DNA of 64,000 bases, taken from the NCBI RefSeq assembly GCF_000143415.4, contig NW_003314293.1, positions 284,957-348,956 on the forward strand, in the 5' to 3' direction. The notes beneath the pieces were generated by a model. The model did not search any database. It was not told where the DNA came from and saw only the letters and a list, made by a program, of their open reading frames with translations. This DNA comes from Selaginella moellendorffii (taxonomy: Eukaryota > Streptophyta > Lycopodiopsida > Selaginellales > Selaginellaceae). Below are positions 58,852-64,000 of this stretch, in pieces; the stretch's first letter is position 1, and each line of letters starts with the position of its first letter. The position numbers were made by a program, and so were the translations under genes.

Positions 58852-60835
58852 CAAGCTTGATATGAAGGCATGGAACGCGTCCATATCACCCATATCCATG
58901 ACAAGTATCCTCTTTGCCATAAACCCATTCACATACTTTTGAATGGTTTTGGTCTACTTCAGTCTACTCGGCTCATCCCTTAGGTGCTAAGTAGCATTCA
59001 GAGGAACGTAAGTCACATGGATCCTCACCTTCATCATTTCCCAAGTCACCACCGGTCCTTCGTTGGCCTCTGTCTTTCTCCACCAAGACTTCGCATTATC
59101 TGCCAAGTATGGTTTTGCACATGGGACCTTCTCCAAGCTTGGTAACTGCAACGCCCGGAAGTAGTCCTCCATATCGTAAAACCAATCCTCCACCACCTTA
59201 TAGTCATTCACTCCCTTGAAGACCGGTGGGGGTTTTGATTTGTACTTGAGAACCATTTAAGGGACTAATTCCACTTTAGTCTTTTCAACCTTGTTTGGTT
59301 CCACCTCAGTCTTTGCATAAGGGTCTGCACCTTCTGTGCTGCCAGCATTCACAGTCTTTCACTTGTTCTTCCGCTTTTTGTCATGTTTTAGATTGCATAC
59401 TAGAGTCTCGAGCAGGGCATTGGTCTATGCCAATTGTCCTTTTAGAACATCCAATCAAGCCTTGGATGACCGAACCTCACCATTGAACTCCTATTTGGAA
59501 GTTTCCTCACTAGAGTCCTCCTCATGTAAGGATTCCTCATCCATAGGTTTTTGTTTGACCAGAGGCTCTAGCTTCGGAGGAGGTTCAGTCTCTGCCTTGA
59601 TTCATTTACACCTTACCTTTGCCATCTCCCAGCAATCCCCATCTATCCTTCGCTAAAACTGAGGAAAAAGCTTTGATACTAAATTGTAAGCCACAAATTT
59701 TTCCTTTTCAATTTGTCAACTTACCTCATCTATCCGACCAACATTACCTTGGCCTTAGCTAAGTTCCCTTGCCAAAGTTCCCACGTATTGTACCAGCTCC
59801 TACTTAGTCCTACTTGGTTTCAGCTACTCATTGCACAAGCAACAGAGTGTTAGTCATCCATCTACAGATTCCCAAATCTCTCCTAATCCCCCTTCTCAGG
59901 TAATATTTGCTCTCAAAGAGATTAATTGTTTAGACTGGACTTAAGGTTCGGTTACACTCCCCATAGGCACAAGCAGCCAAGCACACCCAGCCTCTAGGTT
60001 CCTAACATCCTTTGGTACAACAAGACTTAATTATGGGACTCTTTAAATCCTAAGCCTTAGGTGCAACACTTGCTTTGGGATGCCAAGGGGGAAACACTGT
60101 GGCTTAATGGCCCAATATGGGTACCTCTACCCCCCAATTTTCATCCCAAAGGGAAGGCCTAAGCCCCTAGGAAGGGTGAAGACCAATGAGCCACAAGGTA
60201 CTTAAGTGGGGCACCACTCCACATGAGTCAGGAGCATTGCAGTCGGTTTCCCTTTCGAGAGTGGGAGCTACTCTTGAGCCTTCCTTGGGTGGCCCCTTTG
60301 GCACCACCCAAGTCCATGCTCACTCCCACCCAAGGCCCCTTGACCCTAGTCTCAACCTCAAGTCAGTTTGGAAGCACCATTGGAGAGTTCCTTTAAGATT
60401 GGTTCCTGGACCTCACTATCCCTACTATACTTTTAGAACCCCCTGCAACCCCCTCCCGGGAGACACATGCTTTGGGCTTTCACCCCTCGGCCTGTATTAG
60501 TACTTGGACTCTATCTCGGACTCGATCTCGGACTCGATCTCGGACCCGACCTCGGACTCGGTCTTGGAACCGATCTCAGATCTTGGACTCTGTCTCAAAC
60601 TTGGTCTCAAACTCGGTCTCGAACTCAGTCTCAAAGTCAGCCTTGGACTCGATCCTGAACTCTATCTCGAACTCGGTCTCAGAGTCAGTCTTTGGACTCA
60701 ATCTTAGACTTGGTCCCACCCGATGAACTCTTTATCATTTTGGTTGTACTTTCGGGGATCCTTTAGCTTACGACACATCGGGGAGTTAGTTCCTTATAGC
60801 CTAGTTAGCACCATCCTATTGCATATATCAATTGT
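58852..60835 (-). mobile_element. Family C fragment (5' LTR plus partial gag) inserted in family A
   Basis: Minus-strand order: LTR (about 60835-59685), decayed primer-binding site (59670-59682), gag (about 59625-58855). The gag open piece 59256-58987 (KPPPVFKGVNDYKVVEDWFY, then NAKSWWRKTEANEG) is nearly the same as the 25 kb copy; the N-terminal part has several stops. Family A sequence lies on both sides (58660-58850 and from about 60960). The downstream gag and pol are absent, so the insertion or a later deletion removed them. Confidence 0.75.
60505..60715 (+). repeat. Minisatellite of CTCGGACTCGAT-like units in family C LTR
   Basis: About 210 bp of 12-bp-type units (CTCGGACTCGAT, CTCGGACCCGAC...), the reverse complement of the array at 7305-7490. 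Open frames across it (Asp-Ser-Ile or Leu-Gly-Leu repeats) are not genes. Confidence 0.8.
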
Positions 60836-60959
60836 ACATTACAACTAGTGGAGATAAACTACTCCACAATAGAGGAGTGTTTAGTAACAATTTAGGGTTT
60901 TGAGAAACTTCATACATACCTACATGGTTTTTAGACATTACTAAAAGGTGATCATGTTG

Positions 60960-62560
60960 CAATTAATTGAAGAGGGGTTGGTTGTATTACTTGGTGGGTT
61001 TTGAAACTTTAGATTTATTATTTTGATATTGTTCATCACCCGAGGAGTTTTATGGTTAATATTGATACTTTTTCTCAAGTTGCTCTTCCTTTTCACTCTC
61101 TTCTCATGTTTTTGATGAGCTTATGGTTCCAGAATTTGTAGATTTTTTAAATAAGGATTCTATGCCATCAGTGATTGCTGTATATGATGTTTAGTGTCCT
61201 CAAGATGTAAAGCAAGATTTACCTTCTCTTGACAAGGTTCAAGGGGCTCAAAAGATTAAGCTATAGATGGGTTTAAAAATCTTACATCATTTCTTGATGA
61301 TTTGCCATTTCAGCATTTACATTCTTAATATTGCTTTGAGGATGGTCTTCTTTATTTTATGGGGATGGATCCTAATGGTTATTTATGACTGGTGGTGCTT
61401 TTGATCTTTATTCCATGCTTTTGCCATACCTACCATGATTTTTTTGTTCTAAGCAAATATATAGGATATCGTTATATGACTGAAAGGTTGCACAAGTCTT
61501 TTTATTAGCCAAAGATGCAATGTGATGTTATCTAGTATGTGTGTAGTTGCATTTGGTGCCAAAGGACAGTTGGAGTCAATTTCAGTTTTCTTATCCATTT
61601 GAGTTGGTGGCATTTGATTTGATGAGACTTTTTCCACAGTTAACTACTGACAATAAATATGTCATGATTGCTTTTGATTATTTAACTCGCTAGGTGGAAA
61701 TCAATGCTCTTGTTAGTGCATCTACAATTATTGTTGGATACTTCCTCCTCAATTGAGTGGTATTCTAGCAATCTTGTCCAGAGTAAATTTTTTTAGATAA
61801 TGGTCTTGCATTTATAGCTGAGGCATTTCATGTTTTGATGTCTCAATTGGGGATACGCCACACTTTCACAAGTGCTTATCATCCACAGCCAGATGGTTTG
61901 GTGGAATGGCTTGTTTGGACATTCAAAAGGATAATTATGAAATACGTGAACTTTTAGTCTTCAGATTATGATGGTTATTTGCCATTTATTTGATATGTGT
62001 ATATCATAGGTGGGAAGTTTTATTAGTGCTCCACTATACAAAGTCTTATATTGTCATGATTTGATACTACCAATGGAGTTGAGTTTACCTTGGTAATTGT
62101 TAAGAGCTATTGATCTTAAGTTTTAGGATCAGTATTTTATGAGCATTCTTCCACTTATCCAAGTAGAGTTTCTTGAACATTTGGGCCATATACAAGTGGG
62201 ACAACAATGGTGCTACAATCCTATCATCATCCACTTGTGGAGTACAAAGTAAATGACTTAGTGTTAGTCTATTTTCCCAAATTTATGATATATAGTTTAT
62301 CTAAGGTATTCCTTGCTTAGTGGAAGAGACTGTATCAGATGTTGCGGCAAGTTGGACTACAAAATTATGAGGTTTGGCATGATATTTAATAGGCTAATCC
62401 TCTAAAAATTATGCATATTCAATGGTTAAAATGCCTTGTATAAAGGGATTAAGAATAATTGATACCACATATAGATTCACTGATGCCTCCTTTTGATGTT
62501 CCTCCACATCCTGGCTCATCCATAAGAGAATTGTAATTATCTTCCATCATTTCGAGAGAA
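60960..62560 (+). pseudogene. RNase H end and integrase of family A
   Basis: Starts with WWVLKL, then FDIVHHPRSFMVNIDTFSQV, which matches the end of the gypsy RNase H domain. The zinc-binding region TERLHKSFY, stop, PKMQCDVI, stop, YVCSCIWCQR lies near 61480-61570. The core shows DNGLAFIAEAFHVLMSQLGI, then HTFTSAYHPQPDGLVEWL (61797-61917), with the second catalytic Asp and the Glu present, and the C-terminal region VNDLVLVYFPKFMIYSLSKV. More than ten stops and several frameshifts make it dead. Confidence 0.75.
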
Positions 62561-62570
62561 GGGGATGATA

Positions 62571-62781
62571 TGAGGTCTAAGTGTATCACTATAACGTCGT
62601 ATATTAATATTAATATAGTAGGATTTTTATAGCTATCGGATTGGTTTAATCAAGATCACTCACTCTTGTATATAAGTTAGGGTTTTTGGGCTAATTGATA
62701 TACATATTTTTGTATTTCATTTCTATATTCTAATTGATATACACATTTCTATATTCCATTTTCATATTCCATACACTCACA
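62571..62781 (+). repeat. 3' LTR of family A element
   Basis: 211 bp, TGAGGTCTAAGTG to CACTCACA, with TGTATATAAGTTAGGG as TATA region. Contains a partial internal duplication (AATTGATATACATATTT / AATTGATATACACATTT). Confidence 0.7.
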
Positions 62782-62963
62782 GAACTATTATAACAGGTAT
62801 TTATAAATCATTATTCATGATGCTTAATTTTAGAAATAAAATTAACTAAAATAAAACTTATATCTAAACCACTAACTTACATATTCACTAGAGATATCAA
62901 AATAAATTAAATTAAATTATAAAAACTTTTTATTAAAATTTAACATACTAAGTATATAATTAT

Positions 62964-64000
62964 GATGCCATATATTAATATTAGCATGGTGGGATTTTTA
63001 TACCTGTTAAACTGGTTTCAATTCAAACCATTCACTCCTATATATAAACTAGGATTTTTGGGCTAATTAATATGCATATTTTTATATTCCATTTCCATAT
63101 TTTATACACTTACATTGATGGAGGTGAAAGACAACTTTGATTGTCTCTAGGAAGTGCTTAGTTTTGGGATTATGGTTTAAATATAACTTTTGCATTGTTA
63201 AATGTAACTTTTTTGTAACTTTTTTTATTTTATATTTCTTTTTCATTCATTTTTATGGCAGAGCAATAGCCTCCTCCTCCTTTAACTCTAGAGTAATAAT
63301 TGATGCAATTGCTTAATGTTATATGGTTGCAATTGAATAATCAAACTCAGCTAATAATGGTATTTATAGCGTAATACAACTCCTCCTATTGTTTAATCAC
63401 TTTATAGTGATTATTACCTATCATTCTTATGATGATGCTCAACATTTATATAAGTTTCCCACATGTCTCTAAGAGACGGCATTATAGTGGTACAATAGTT
63501 TGACCCTAACTCTTGTGCTGATTGGAGCATTCTCCTATGCACATTTGGACATGTTTATGATTATAATAATGTTTTCCAACAATTGCATCATCTTTGTCAC
63601 AAGCTATTTGAGTCAGTGATATAATTTGGAATTTGCCTTTTGTTTTATGCGGAGTCAAATATGTTAGAGTGAATCAAGTTAGGAATGGTGTGGCCAATAG
63701 TTTGTTAAAAATCTTGTAGGACTTGTATATGCAGTTGCTCCAACCACTTTTGACAATGCTTTTTAATTAATATAATATTATGAAATATCATCTCTTTCAA
63801 TTATCGTTACACACCTTTTATCTCCACTTCTTGTGGGAAATAGTTCTATTCCAATGGAGGTTGATACTATTGTTGCTTATGTTCAAGAACAAGGGCGATA
63901 ATATGGTTATGAGAAACTTGTAAATATTCTAAAATTCCCAACTCTGAAGTGTGTCAATAATATGCTATATTTTATAGGTAAGGTGTAATATCTCAATATT
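62964..64000 (+). mobile_element. Second family A copy (LTR fragment plus gag-like DNA), runs off the window
   Basis: 62964-63112 matches the A LTR (ATGCCATATATTAATATTAG, GGTTTCAATTCAAACCATTC, TATATAAACTAGG). The following text (GGAGGTGAAAGACAACTTTG...) matches 52413-52849 and then 58660-58850 without the B insertion, giving the empty-site reference for the nest. Frames are broken. Confidence 0.7.

Larger units (their letters stand above)
52260..62787 (+). mobile_element. Gypsy family A element, split by nested insertions
   Basis: Outer element of a nest. GAACTA occurs directly before the left LTR (52260-52265) and directly after the right LTR (62782-62787), as a target duplication. Left LTR 52266-52407 (TGAGGTCC...AATCACA); right LTR 62571-62781 (TGAGGTCT...ACTCACA). 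Both contain GGTTT.AATC.AGA.CACTCACTC and TGTATATAAG.TAGGGTTTTT, a TATA-type promoter. Gag-like DNA at 52408-52849 resumes at 58660-58850; pol resumes at about 60960-62560. Most of gag and all of protease and reverse transcriptase are missing, and the frames are full of stops. Purine-rich GAGAGAAGGGGA precedes the right LTR. Confidence 0.75.

Noticed and set aside
60467-60726. Frames with Asp-Ser-Ile or Leu-Gly-Leu-Asp repeats, resembling repeat proteins; also 7300-7489
   Set aside because: They are translations of the minisatellite in the family C LTR, open in several frames at once.

Overview
This window looks like nuclear DNA of a vascular plant, most likely a lycophyte of the Selaginella moellendorffii type. 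That is an inference from several features: GC-rich compact genes with very short introns (about 60 to 95 nt) lie as islands in AT-rich, repeat-filled DNA; two P-class PPR genes occur; and there is a plastid omega-6 desaturase, a HAIRY MERISTEM-type GRAS gene with a perfect miR171 site, a DUF599 membrane protein and an ankyrin-kinase of the plant ILK-like group. I see no bacterial or organellar gene set and no gene cluster that forms a new pathway.

Layout. 1-1415 is AT-rich and empty. 1416-3533 (minus) is an ankyrin-repeat protein kinase, divergent from a PPR gene at 3816-5669 (plus). 5670-16600 is repeat DNA: a gypsy LTR (family C), a complete TRIM-like miniature element (8905-9482) with 5-bp target duplications, a decayed gag, a solo TRIM repeat and a decayed gypsy pol. 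16612-18868 is a second PPR gene. 18.9-32.2 kb is again repeats: a copia fragment, a two-copy unknown repeat, a perfect (AT)65 tract, a well-preserved family C gag with its primer-binding site and LTR, and fragments of another gypsy family (D).

32277-33975 is an eight-exon plastid FAD6-like desaturase. 37982-40915 is the GRAS gene; it converges with a minus-strand PLP-dependent, molybdenum-cofactor-sulfurase-like gene (41374-42966). That gene is divergent from the DUF599 gene (44006-45202). 50853-51194 encodes a small protein with an N-terminal acylation signature.

52260-62787 can be resolved as one gypsy element (family A): LTRs at both ends, matching GAACTA flanks, and internal parts split by a family B nest (52850-58659, itself holding an inverted second B copy) and by a family C fragment (about 58852-60835). 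62.8-64.0 kb starts another family A copy.

The host genes are independent housekeeping or developmental genes, not an operon-like system. The clearest regulatory link is post-transcriptional: miR171 control of the GRAS gene. The most informative new structures are the nested retrotransposon stack and the TRIM-like element. Coordinates of exons are from splice-site reading by eye; repeat families A to E are labels used only here.
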